Shown here: piece by piece, positions 1 through 6,038 of the stretch | Numbering within the stretch: the first letter of the stretch is position 1 | How the letters are laid out: each line of letters starts with the position of its first letter | Virus record (IMG/VR): IMGVR_UViG_3300025168_009799 | Location: 1-64,000 of that record | Source of the DNA: a virus | Direction: 5' to 3' (one strand) | Length of the DNA stretch: 64,000 nucleotides | The notes under the pieces: model-generated | Told to the model about the DNA's origin: nothing | What the model saw: only the letters and a program-made list of their open reading frames with translations | Databases searched by the model: none | Program-made: the position numbers and the translations under genes

Positions 1-68
1 TATCCGGCTTTAGCCCAAGAGTTCAAAGCTTTTCTTTGTTCTTGCGTTTTGTTATTATCTGTCTTCAT
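1..68 (-). CDS. Probable superfamily 2 helicase, N-terminal fragment
   Basis: The start codon is CAT at 66-68 (minus strand) and the frame runs off the left edge, leaving 22 complete codons. The peptide begins MKTDNNKTQEQRKALNSW. A polar start followed by a Q-E-Q-x-x-A-L-x-x-W pattern is what precedes the Walker A motif in DEAD/SNF2-like helicases of Bacteroidota phages. No Walker motif is inside the window, so this call rests on a short N-terminal resemblance plus the setting next to DNA polymerase. It would be the most downstream gene visible in the leftward replication operon. Function confidence is low; the reading frame itself is likely real because it abuts the next gene closely. Confidence 0.4.
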   Translation of the reverse strand, partial: MKTDNNKTQEQRKALNSWAKAG

Positions 69-82
69 TATTTTTTGTGTTG

Positions 83-454
83 TTACCATGATCCTCTATC
101 TAAATTTCTATTCATTACTTTAATGACCTTACCTTTACATACTCCTAATTCTTCAGCCATTTTCTGCATAGTTTGATTAGGATTCCTATAAAAATAGTCG
201 ATAATCAAAGAGTCTTCTTTATTTACTACAGTATAAATGTGCTTATCTTTCACTTTCTGTGACAAATAGGCAAGTCTTAAGTCTCTTCGATGTGTTTCTC
301 CAATACCTACAGTAGGATCAACTTCGTCTATAGTTTTGGTACTTCGTTTAAAATAATTTTCAAATTCTATTGTATTCCTCTTAAATAATTCTTTCAAGAA
401 ATTACGCTGTTTTACTTCAGCTACGAAGTTTCTAATTAAATCTTTATCTGTCAT
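83..454 (-). CDS. Small HTH-like protein of the replication arm
   Basis: A 123-residue protein not recognised as a named family. Residues about 85-115 (NPNQTMQKMAEELGVCKGKV) look like a helix-turn-helix in which the second helix follows a Gly-Val turn, so it may bind DNA. The N-terminal 60 residues are charged and helical (KELFKRNTIEFENYFKRS). It lies between the helicase fragment and the DNA polymerase on the same strand, with 34 nt separating it from the polymerase stop, consistent with one early operon. A role in replication or early transcription control is inferred from location and the HTH only. Confidence 0.6.
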   Translation of the reverse strand: MTDKDLIRNFVAEVKQRNFLKELFKRNTIEFENYFKRSTKTIDEVDPTVGIGETHRRDLRLAYLSQKVKDKHIYTVVNKEDSLIIDYFYRNPNQTMQKMAEELGVCKGKVIKVMNRNLDRGSW

Positions 455-488
455 AATATTCGTTTTAATTGGTTAATAAAAATGTAAG

Positions 489-2351
489 CTACTTTTCCCA
501 ACAGTTGCTTACGGTTACTTCAGCTTTTAACAAGCCGTTTGTTACAATCTCTAATGCAGCATCTTCCATTAGTTCTTTCATTTTAATTGTCCATGAACCT
601 ACATACTCATCTTTACATATAGTATCTATTTGATCATGAACAGTCATTACTAGTTGAACAGGAATATTAAACTCTTTAATGTAATCACGCATTAATATTA
701 AAGCGCGCTTAGTCATATCTGCACTAGCTCCTTGTATTGGTGTATTCTTTGAAGCTCGTTCAATTGTCCCAAGTTCTAACATTGAGGATTTGTTATGCCA
801 AATCTTAGGATACCAGTTACTAAACCATCTCTTTCTGTTATAAGGAGGAAATGTTTTAATGTACCCAAATTTCTTTCCATAATTACCTAGTTTATCTAAA
901 AACCCTTTAATTGCAGGAAACGCTTTGAAGTACTTATCTATTAATGTTGTAGCTTCATCCTTAGATATATCTAAAGTTGCAGCTAATTTATTTGGACCCA
1001 TACCATAAGCAAGGCCAAAATTAATAGTTTTAACATTTGTTCTCAATTTTTTATGTGAAGGGCAACTGCACTTAGTTTTACGACTAAAGTATGTGCAATT
1101 TTCCTCCCCACTATCCATCCACAGTCCACCATATACTAATTCAGCACAAGTTGAATGTAGGTCTTGACCTTCTTCTAAGGCATTCAGCCAAACTGGATCC
1201 TTAGATCCGAAAGCAATTACATTTAATTCTTGTGAACTATAGTCAGCACTAACAAAACTCCATCCCTTTGGAGCTGTAAAACAATTACGAAAAGCATTAT
1301 CTGCTGGTATTTGTTGCATATTAGGCTTGCTACTACTTACTCGTCCTGTATCTAGTATTTGGTGAAAACTGGTATGGATCTTATTATCTACTCTAACATT
1401 CTCTAAAAATTTCTCTCCATAAGAAGTCAATAGTTTCATTGCTTCTTTATAGTTTATGTAAGTATCAATTAATTCATTGTTCTTTCTAAAAGTGTATAAT
1501 TCTTTGCCATTTACATTAGTTAATGTAGGAATAGTAGTTTGAAAGACTTCTAATACTTGCTTTGGACTAGTCCATTTAATATTTACAGTTCTTAAATCTT
1601 CAAGTGGTGTAAACATATCTGCTTGTATATATTTATAAAGAAATTCTTTATATTTATCATCTTCTATCACTATATTATCTAAACATATTTCTAATGCTTT
1701 AGCTTTTAATCTACTCTTGTCTTCTAATTTTTTCCATTGCTCTTTGTCAATGTGTATTCCGTTATATTCTATGTCTGCAAAGGCTAAAACAGCCTCATTT
1801 TCTAATTTTACTGTATTTTCTAATTTATGATGTTTAATGCTATTCTCTTGCGATTTAAACAACTTTGATAGTAATTGAATGTCTTTAGCTCCATATGCTA
1901 TCTGATCGTCTGTAAATGCTCCTGTGTGATTTATGAATGATTTCTGTGTTTCTTTACTCAGTTCTATTTGTAATCTTCTCTTTACTGTCTCTTTTAAGGA
2001 TACTGATAATTTCTTACCACATGTTAGAATTCTTTCTGCTAACATTGTATCATATACATTCTCACAATTTATATTAAATTTCTTTATAAAATTAACATCA
2101 AACTTTGCGTTATGTAGTATTTTTACTATTTGTTTACTTTCTAATATATCTTTCAATGGTGTTACATCAATTTCTCTCACATCTATGATGTATTGTGTGT
2201 CTTGATCTCCAATTTGTAACATTATTATGTTATTATTGGTAAAACTTAGGCCTGTAGTTTCTGTATCTACTCCTATTTGCTGTTTATCCTTACAATACTC
2301 CACTACATTAAGTAGTGAAGTATCGGAAGCTTTATTTACTATTTTTATCAT
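489..2351 (-). CDS. polA: DNA polymerase I (family A) with 3'-5' exonuclease
   Basis: A 620-residue replicative polymerase. The N-terminal DEDDy proofreading exonuclease shows VDTETTG (D29, E31), HNAKFD (D85) and YGAKD (Y153, D157). The polymerase domain shows motif A at SADYSSQE (D370), motif B at K441-TINFGLAYG-450 and motif C at VHDQ (H572, D573), so both activities look intact. There is no 5'-3' exonuclease domain, as usual for phage enzymes of this size. Between motifs A and B an insertion at 419-433 carries C419, C428, C430 and H433, a possible small zinc site. The start at 2351 directly follows the upstream gene's stop. Crassvirales use either family A or family B polymerases; this one is family A. 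Confidence 0.95.
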   Translation of the reverse strand: MIKIVNKASDTSLLNVVEYCKDKQQIGVDTETTGLSFTNNNIIMLQIGDQDTQYIIDVREIDVTPLKDILESKQIVKILHNAKFDVNFIKKFNINCENVYDTMLAERILTCGKKLSVSLKETVKRRLQIELSKETQKSFINHTGAFTDDQIAYGAKDIQLLSKLFKSQENSIKHHKLENTVKLENEAVLAFADIEYNGIHIDKEQWKKLEDKSRLKAKALEICLDNIVIEDDKYKEFLYKYIQADMFTPLEDLRTVNIKWTSPKQVLEVFQTTIPTLTNVNGKELYTFRKNNELIDTYINYKEAMKLLTSYGEKFLENVRVDNKIHTSFHQILDTGRVSSSKPNMQQIPADNAFRNCFTAPKGWSFVSADYSSQELNVIAFGSKDPVWLNALEEGQDLHSTCAELVYGGLWMDSGEENCTYFSRKTKCSCPSHKKLRTNVKTINFGLAYGMGPNKLAATLDISKDEATTLIDKYFKAFPAIKGFLDKLGNYGKKFGYIKTFPPYNRKRWFSNWYPKIWHNKSSMLELGTIERASKNTPIQGASADMTKRALILMRDYIKEFNIPVQLVMTVHDQIDTICKDEYVGSWTIKMKELMEDAALEIVTNGLLKAEVTVSNCWEK

Positions 2352-2552
2352 TTATTTGATATCTAAAGTGTGTACTCTAATGCCACTATCAGTTTTCTTA
2401 GGTGTTCCTTTAGGTGAAGGCCATCCAAATTGCATTTCAAATCCTAAATCCTCTGTTATAATCTTAGGCATTACTATTTTATAATGTGTTCTAGTCTTTC
2501 TACCCTCTTTATCTAGGCCATAGACTGGTTTTAAACAAGTTTGTTTTGTCAT
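2352..2552 (-). CDS. Hypothetical small protein upstream of polA
   Basis: A 66-residue, basic protein (starts MTKQTCLKPVYGLDKEGRK) with no family I recognise. It contains alternating beta-type segments (THYKIVMPKII, FEMQFGWPSP) and has no signal peptide or membrane segment. Its stop is immediately adjacent to the polymerase start (TAA then ATG), so the two are probably translationally coupled. A strong hairpin lies just upstream of it, so its transcription may depend on read-through or on a promoter I could not identify. The tight junction supports it being a real gene; function is unknown. Confidence 0.55.
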   Translation of the reverse strand: MTKQTCLKPVYGLDKEGRKTRTHYKIVMPKIITEDLGFEMQFGWPSPKGTPKKTDSGIRVHTLDIK

Positions 2553-2576
2553 AAATACTGTTTTTATAAAATGAAA

Positions 2577-2598
2577 AAGGGAAGATTTCTCTTCCCTT
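2577..2598 (-). terminator. Intrinsic terminator downstream of the ssb-like gene
   Basis: A perfect 9-bp stem pairs 2577-2585 (AAGGGAAGA) with 2590-2598 (TCTTCCCTT) around a 4-nt loop. Read on the minus strand it is followed by a T-rich run (TTTTTCATTTT), the form of a leftward rho-independent terminator. It would end or attenuate transcription coming from the ssb-like gene before polA. A second hairpin with a one-base bulge lies at 2611-2630 (ATACC-GTA-GGTAT core). The remaining bases of the 2553-2758 gap are AT-rich with nothing else recognised. Confidence 0.8.
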
Positions 2599-2758
2599 CA
2601 TCATTTCTGCGACATACCGTAGGTATTGTCATCGTCAATTATTTAGTTGAATTCCAAGGTATTAAGATAAAATTATGCAAGTTTCTTTTATACTTAAATA
2701 TAACTTGGAGCAAATATAAGTAATTTGTAGATACTATACAAGTATATACTAATTATTT

Positions 2759-3388
2759 TTATATGCCCATAGTTTGATCAGTTATCTCTCCTGTTTCAAC
2801 ATTAACTTTTTCACTCTCTTTACCTGGAGCAATTGCATCCTGTTCTAATGTTTCGTGTTGAACTATTTCTCCTTCATCAGCTAATACTACTGTTGGATTA
2901 CTAAAGATGTAAAAGCTTTTATGTGTAATAAATGCTCCTTCTGCACCTTTTCTTTTAGCTGCTTTTTCTACATTCTCTGCTTGCCATTCATTTGGATCAA
3001 CTGTTTCTTTGATCTGTACTCTGAACATTTTATCTAATTCAGGATGATAAGGATTAAGAATGTTTAAAGGTAAAATATCAACTTCTCTATTTCCTACTTG
3101 ACCTGTTGTCCAGTTAGGATTTTTATCTGATACGTCAACTCCAAATAATTCCATCATTCTTTTTGGTGATGCAGTAGTCCAAGCTCTTCTTGCTTTTAAT
3201 TGAAATCTAGGATCATCTGAATTTAATGTTGCTACAGCTGATAATGCTGATCTTGAAACACTGTTTTCAAATGACTCAGCAAATTCTAAGTACATTTTAT
3301 CTCCTTTACTAGTTGGTCTACAGTTTACTAGTAAACATTGCCCTGTTTTTAGAGTGTCTAAGGCCCCACTGTTGATTTTGTTTTGCAT
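2759..3388 (-). CDS. Putative single-stranded DNA-binding protein
   Basis: A 209-residue protein whose layout suggests a phage ssDNA-binding protein. A beta-rich first part (QCLLVNCRPTS, KMYLEFAESF), central strands with aromatics and basic residues (RRAWTTASPKRMMELFGV), and an acidic tail (from about 170) resemble an OB-fold with the usual acidic C-terminus. In several crAss-like phages a protein of this type lies near the polymerase. Binding activity is inferred from layout and location, not from a diagnostic motif. It has a long A/T-rich leader (3389-3427) and its own downstream terminator, which fits high expression. An unrelated abundant early protein remains possible. Confidence 0.5.
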   Translation of the reverse strand: MQNKINSGALDTLKTGQCLLVNCRPTSKGDKMYLEFAESFENSVSRSALSAVATLNSDDPRFQLKARRAWTTASPKRMMELFGVDVSDKNPNWTTGQVGNREVDILPLNILNPYHPELDKMFRVQIKETVDPNEWQAENVEKAAKRKGAEGAFITHKSFYIFSNPTVVLADEGEIVQHETLEQDAIAPGKESEKVNVETGEITDQTMGI

Positions 3389-3427
3389 GTTTTTAAATTT
3401 AAATGTTATAATTGGTGTTAGTTTTTA

Positions 3428-3595
3428 TTAGGATACTAACATCCTGTCTATTTTCTTCTTAAGCATAGTTATTACAAATTGTCCTACTTTAGGATGAACT
3501 GAAGTTGATGTTCGTATACATTTAATAAGTCTAGCTAATTGATCTACTGATTTATTTTTTGTAGATACTCGTCTTCCTTTAATAGTTATGACCAT
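3428..3595 (-). CDS. Hypothetical basic small protein
   Basis: A 55-residue protein when started at ATG 3593-3595 (MVITIKGRRVSTKNKS). A longer frame to 3649 exists, but it would overlap the upstream gene by 64 nt. The shorter start sits inside the last codons and stop of the upstream gene (CAATGGTCATAA), a typical coupled junction, so it is preferred. The product is rich in Lys and Arg (GKRVS, KKKIDRM) and could bind nucleic acid, but no family is recognised. Confidence 0.5.
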   Translation of the reverse strand: MVITIKGRRVSTKNKSVDQLARLIKCIRTSTSVHPKVGQFVITMLKKKIDRMLVS

Positions 3596-3804
3596 TGATA
3601 CATCATTAGTAGTGTTATACATAATACTAATGAAATGGATAAACTCCATATTCTAGTTGTGTCTAATTTCTTCTCTAAATACTCAACTTTCATATTTGAT
3701 ACTTTTAACTCTTGTATGTATCTAAGTTCTTGAGTTTTCTTCATAGTTAATTGTCTAGCTAACGATGGTCCTTTCTTTTTAGGTTTAACGGTTTTTTCTG
3801 TCAT
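3586..3804 (-). CDS. Small coiled-coil protein with C-terminal membrane helix
   Basis: A 72-residue protein: a very basic start (EKTVKPKKKGPSLARQL), a charged helix from about 20 to 50 (KKTQELRYIQELKVSNMKVE), then a single hydrophobic helix at about 53-70 (IWSLSISLVLCITLLMMY). It is probably tail-anchored in the inner membrane with the basic helical part in the cytoplasm. It lies in a chain of tiny early genes. No named family is recognised; an early host-takeover role at the membrane is only a guess. Confidence 0.55.
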   Translation of the reverse strand: MTEKTVKPKKKGPSLARQLTMKKTQELRYIQELKVSNMKVEYLEKKLDTTRIWSLSISLVLCITLLMMYQWS

Positions 3805-3814
3805 TTTTTGATCT

Positions 3815-4000
3815 TTAATGGTTAATAGTTTGGTTAATGTTAGATAATACTTCTGTTGTTTTCTTTGTTAATTCTGCATTCTTTCCTATAAGTTCTCTGT
3901 TAAGTCTAACTTCAGTTGCTAAAGTCTTAGCTATATTAGATAACTCTAATATTTGCTTGTTTAAGCTGTCGATTAGATCCATGATCTCTTTATTTGTCAT
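3815..4000 (-). CDS. Small coiled-coil protein
   Basis: A 61-residue, almost entirely helical protein with heptad-like leucine and isoleucine spacing (EIMDLIDSLNKQILELSNI, then ELIGKNAELTKKTTEVL). It has no membrane segment and no motif I recognise. It lies 10 nt upstream of the membrane-anchored 72-residue gene on the same strand, so the two may be made together and could interact through their helices. That interaction is inferred, not seen. Confidence 0.5.
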   Translation of the reverse strand: MTNKEIMDLIDSLNKQILELSNIAKTLATEVRLNRELIGKNAELTKKTTEVLSNINQTINH

Positions 4001-4024
4001 TTTTAAATGGTTTAAGTAAAAGTT

Positions 4025-4100
4025 AGACTTAATAAATAGTTTATCTGTTAGCGTTAAGCTTAGTAAGAATGGATTGTCTTGCCCCTATTTATTAAAGTCT
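4025..4100 (-). other. Non-coding island with a 15-bp inverted repeat
   Basis: Bases 4025-4039 (AGACTTAATAAATAG) pair with 4085-4100 (CTATTTATTAAAGTCT), leaving one bulged A. This is a long stem closing a 45-nt interior. It fills the gap between two leftward genes (4000 and 4106), so in the leftward transcript it would fold as an RNA hairpin just ahead of the 61-residue gene's leader. The minus-strand 3' side continues as AACTTTTAC, so a weak terminator or attenuator is possible, but the large interior is unusual for one. Confidence 0.6.
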
Positions 4101-4105
4101 ACACT

Positions 4106-4495
4106 TTATGGTTTCTTATGTATATTAATTATTTTTGTACCTCTTCTATTTAACTCAAGGTAATCACCTATTTGTATTAGTGAATACTCACCAAATGTAG
4201 AATAGTATGTTGAGCCATCTTTTAATGCTATTAAATAATAATCATTTTTATCTTTAGCGATGACTTGTCTTGTATCTGTTGTTGTCCATCTAACACCATC
4301 TTCATCAATTACAGGTATTGTTCTAACAGTATTACAAGAAGAGCAAGTTATAAGTAACATAATAAATATGATTACTGGAGTTAATAAGATACACCAACTT
4401 AATGTTGTCTCAAATATGTTATATCTTTTATCTCTTTTTATTCTATCATAATTAGCTTTCATTACTTTAGGATCTGATTTGTAAGGTTCTTTCAT
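4106..4495 (-). CDS. Membrane-anchored hypothetical protein
   Basis: A 129-residue protein: a charged N-terminal part of about 30 residues, one strong hydrophobic helix at about 33-50 (CILLTPVIIFIMLLITC), then a Cys pair (CSSC) and a soluble beta-rich domain of about 75 residues with repeated Tyr (DYYLIALKDGSTYYSTFGEY). The topology suggests a type II inner-membrane protein with the domain in the periplasm. The helix is too far from the start for an ordinary signal peptide, and the Cys region is not a good lipobox. It starts with an ATGA overlap with the upstream gene, showing translational coupling. Function unknown. Confidence 0.6.
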   Translation of the reverse strand: MKEPYKSDPKVMKANYDRIKRDKRYNIFETTLSWCILLTPVIIFIMLLITCSSCNTVRTIPVIDEDGVRWTTTDTRQVIAKDKNDYYLIALKDGSTYYSTFGEYSLIQIGDYLELNRRGTKIINIHKKP

Positions 4496-4680
4496 TTCTT
4501 ACTTGTTAATTTCCAGTCAAAGCCAATTGATAAGCCTAACATAGTTATTGCTAGTCCATCTCTTAATTTGAATCCTATCATTAGTAAATCTGCTTGACTA
4601 GAAGCAAATTCAATTTTAAAACAGATATTAAATCTATTCATTAGTGTTATGGAACACCACTCCTTAGCATAATTCTTCAT
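4492..4680 (-). CDS. Hypothetical small protein
   Basis: A 62-residue protein (MKNYAKEWCSITLMNRF) with a moderately hydrophobic centre (DGLAITMLGLSIGFDW) and a basic end. Alternating residues and C-terminal strand-like segments could be beta structure or a weak membrane segment. It overlaps the next gene as ATGA. Its leader contains three tandem copies of an 11-bp repeat immediately upstream. No family recognised. Confidence 0.5.
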   Translation of the reverse strand: MKNYAKEWCSITLMNRFNICFKIEFASSQADLLMIGFKLRDGLAITMLGLSIGFDWKLTSKK

Positions 4681-4689
4681 ATTTATTTG

Positions 4690-4722
4690 TTTAGTTAATG
4701 TTTAGTTAATGTTTAGTTAATA
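4690..4722 (-). repeat. Three tandem 11-bp leader repeats
   Basis: TTTAGTTAATG occurs at 4690-4700 and 4701-4711, then TTTAGTTAATA at 4712-4722. On the transcribed minus strand the unit is CATTAACTAAA. The array lies directly before the ATG at 4680 and abuts the inverted repeat at 4721-4841. Because Bacteroidota translation favours A-rich, unstructured leaders, the array could be a translation enhancer or a protein-binding site. The same unit recurs before the gene at 4847-5098. Confidence 0.75.
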
Positions 4723-4841
4723 ATAACAGGTAAGCAGCGTTTATTAGCAATATCGCGGGTTATCCCATACTGACTACTTGTTCGACACCAAATCTAGATA
4801 GTTATCACTAACCTTTGGGCTTATTGTTACACCTGTTATTA
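4721..4841 (-). other. Non-coding structured island (11-bp closing stem)
   Basis: Bases 4721-4731 (TAATAACAGGT) pair perfectly with 4831-4841 (ACCTGTTATTA), enclosing about 99 nt. Further complementarity lies inside: AAGC 4732-4735 with GCTT 4819-4822, GGTTA 4758-4762 with TAACC 4809-4813, and a local GGG-TTAT-CCC hairpin at 4757-4766 as an alternative. No open reading frame fits. The island fills the gap between the genes at 4680 and 4847 and would be part of the leftward transcript. It could be a small RNA or a cis-acting leader; no known RNA family was recognised. Confidence 0.55.
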
Positions 4842-4846
4842 AGTTG

Positions 4847-5098
4847 TTATTGCAGAAGAAAGCTAATGACTCTTCTTAAATCTCTTTTTATATCTTCATT
4901 AGCCTCTACACCATTAGCATCTTTATAATCATTAATTATAGCATGACATGTATTTAATGTGTTGATTACAAATGGTGCTTTCATTCTTTCTTTTAAATCA
5001 GCAAGTTGTGACAATAGTATTGTATTGTGATTTAATGCTTTAGTTATCTCTAAGTTTTTGTTTAGAATCTTAGTATCTAATTCAATATTCTTTTCCAT
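4847..5098 (-). CDS. Hypothetical helical protein
   Basis: An 83-residue helical protein (MEKNIELDTKILNKNLEITK). The first half has heptad-like hydrophobic spacing (LNHNTILLSQLADLKERM); the second half is mixed charged helix ending RDLRRVISFLLQ. There is no membrane segment or recognised motif. Its leader has two copies of the 11-bp repeat. It may be a small early takeover factor, but nothing in the sequence identifies the target. Confidence 0.5.
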   Translation of the reverse strand: MEKNIELDTKILNKNLEITKALNHNTILLSQLADLKERMKAPFVINTLNTCHAIINDYKDANGVEANEDIKRDLRRVISFLLQ

Positions 5099-5107
5099 GA
5101 TTTAATG

Positions 5108-5129
5108 TTTAGTTAAGGTTTAGTTAATG
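5108..5129 (-). repeat. Two tandem 11-bp leader repeats
   Basis: TTTAGTTAAGG (5108-5118) and TTTAGTTAATG (5119-5129) match the units at 4690-4722, again immediately upstream of a small leftward gene (start 5098). The shared position suggests a common leader element rather than chance low complexity. Confidence 0.65.
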
Positions 5130-5137
5130 TTTAAAGT

Positions 5138-5298
5138 GTTACTATGTGTTATACTATACAATACGACTGTAATGTAAGTTATGTGAATGTAGTGTGAAAG
5201 CTGCGAATACACAGTCCTTCGTGCACTCACTCGTAACGTAACCCTTAGTTAATACTCAATCCGTTTGACGATGACATAGGTGGATTATTCCTACGGAT
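5138..5298 (-). other. Non-coding island with several inverted repeats
   Basis: The gap between the genes at 5098 and 5306 is less AT-rich than its surroundings and holds no plausible gene. GTTAC 5138-5142 can pair with GTAAC at 5233-5237 or 5238-5242. ATCCGT 5259-5264 pairs with ACGGAT 5293-5298 just after the stop of the leftward gene at 5306. A GTGT/ACAC pair brackets a GCTGC-containing loop near 5195-5215. The pairings are shorter than in neighbouring islands, so this is a weaker case for structured RNA. Confidence 0.35.
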
Positions 5299-5305
5299 GT
5301 GGTGG

Positions 5306-5554
5306 TTACTCAACTTCGCCACCTACTAACCATTTGAACTCAACAGTCTTCTCAGGATTATCTTCATCGATAACCGTTGATGTTTCAAACTTAGGATTAG
5401 TAATGACAACTGTATCTCCAACATTTAAAGAGAACTCACTACCTTTGTGAACAAAGATAGGCTCTCCCTTAGTGATGAACTGTCCGTTACCGAACTCCAT
5501 ACTACGAGTGAGTAAGATACAAGTGTCATACAACTTAGTAATTATGTATTTCAT
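5306..5554 (-). CDS. Hypothetical small beta-rich protein, first gene of the leftward arm
   Basis: An 82-residue protein started at ATG 5552-5554 (MKYIITKLYDTCILLTRS), which follows an A/T-rich leader. A longer frame to a GTG at 5635 exists, but its extra 27 residues look like translated leader. The product has alternating strands (GEPIFVHKGSEFSLNVGDTVVITN) ending with an acidic segment and WLVGGEVE. The NVGDTVVI pattern is common in small barrel folds, but no family is recognised. It is the gene nearest the divergent control region and so probably the first expressed leftward. Confidence 0.6.
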   Translation of the reverse strand: MKYIITKLYDTCILLTRSMEFGNGQFITKGEPIFVHKGSEFSLNVGDTVVITNPKFETSTVIDEDNPEKTVEFKWLVGGEVE

Positions 5555-5666
5555 AGTTAAAAAGTTTGATATAGGGGATACTCCCAAATATCGATTTAAC
5601 ACTGGGGTCGTTGACAAGGAGGTCCGCACGCTCACAAATAAAGGTTAAAAAAATTTTTTTTATTTT

Positions 5667-5698
5667 TTGTTGTTTATTAAATATTTTTAGTATTTTTG
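5667..5698 (+). promoter_or_regulatory. Bacteroidota-type promoter (rightward, before the structured RNA)
   Basis: The -7 box TATTTTTG at 5691-5698 matches the Bacteroidota sigma consensus TAnnTTTG. A TTG-containing -33 element (TTTTTTGTTG) lies at 5663-5672, giving roughly the usual spacing of about 19 bases. Transcription would begin near 5703, exactly where the structured region starts. The upstream bases are almost pure A/T, as expected for an UP-like region. Confidence 0.65.
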
Positions 5699-5702
5699 CA
5701 CC

Positions 5703-5956
5703 GCAACAATATCATCCCTCGGTAACCAAAAAAGGGATTAGACATCGGATTGGTAGTTCTAAATAAGAATGAGATTTTCTCCGGTAGTTGCAAAAGAGTA
5801 ATGTATAAAATCTAATTAGGATACATGGCACATAGGTAGGTGCGGTGAATTAACACCAGTTTTAGTATCCTTTGGTCTCCGATGAGGAAAGCACTATTAG
5901 AAAGAAATCATAACTTGAAAGAATCAAAAACCTAGGGGGAAAGTTATATACTTTTT
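5703..5956 (+). ncRNA. Candidate structured non-coding RNA in the divergent control region
   Basis: No gene fits here, and the bases are less AT-rich than the flanks. Perfect helices are: 5714-5719 with 5733-5738 (ATCCCT/AGGGAT); 5743-5749 with 5878-5884 (CATCGGA/TCCGATG), a long-range closing stem; 5772-5778 with 5807-5813 (AGATTTT/AAAATCT); and 5818-5824 with 5865-5871 (AGGATAC/GTATCCT). The last encloses two arms, GCAC 5828-5831 with GTGC 5840-5843 and GGTG 5844-5847 with CACC 5854-5857. GCAAC 5703-5707 can form a pseudoknot with GTTGC 5787-5791. The 3' end has stem 5910-5916/5941-5947 followed by CTTTTT. It could be a free ncRNA or the leader of the late operon. No known family was recognised. 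Confidence 0.65.
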
Positions 5957-5981
5957 AGAAATTTTAAAAAAAAATTTATTT

Positions 5982-6015
5982 TTTAGTATTTATATAAAAA
6001 ACTTTTATATTTTTG
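5982..6015 (+). promoter_or_regulatory. Second rightward Bacteroidota-type promoter
   Basis: A second -7 box TATTTTTG lies at 6008-6015, with a weaker TTTTAG at 5982-5986 in the -33 position. It is 23 nt before the groES start codon, giving a short A-rich leader. It would drive the rightward operon independently of the RNA upstream. The -33 match is imperfect, so confidence is moderate. Confidence 0.5.
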
Positions 6016-6038
6016 TCAAGAAATTAAATAATTAAAAT

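Noticed and set aside
2541-2723. 60-residue rightward frame opposite the terminator region
   Set aside because: It runs through the hairpins and the gap on the opposite strand to all genes here, lacks a leader and has a composition like translated AT-rich spacer.
5555-5635. N-terminal extension of the first leftward gene to a GTG at 5635
   Set aside because: The extra 27 residues look like translated leader, and ATG 5552-5554 has an A/T-rich leader typical of this genome.
5818-5871. Canonical tRNA gene
   Set aside because: The cloverleaf lacks a T-arm, has short anticodon and D arms, and no CCA follows. It is reported only as tRNA-like.
5874-5905. RNase P RNA or hammerhead ribozyme, because of GATGAGGAAAG
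   Set aside because: The bases look like part of RNase P CR-I or a hammerhead core, but the other conserved parts (CR-IV/CR-V, or exact CUGAUGA and the cleavage-site helices) are absent.
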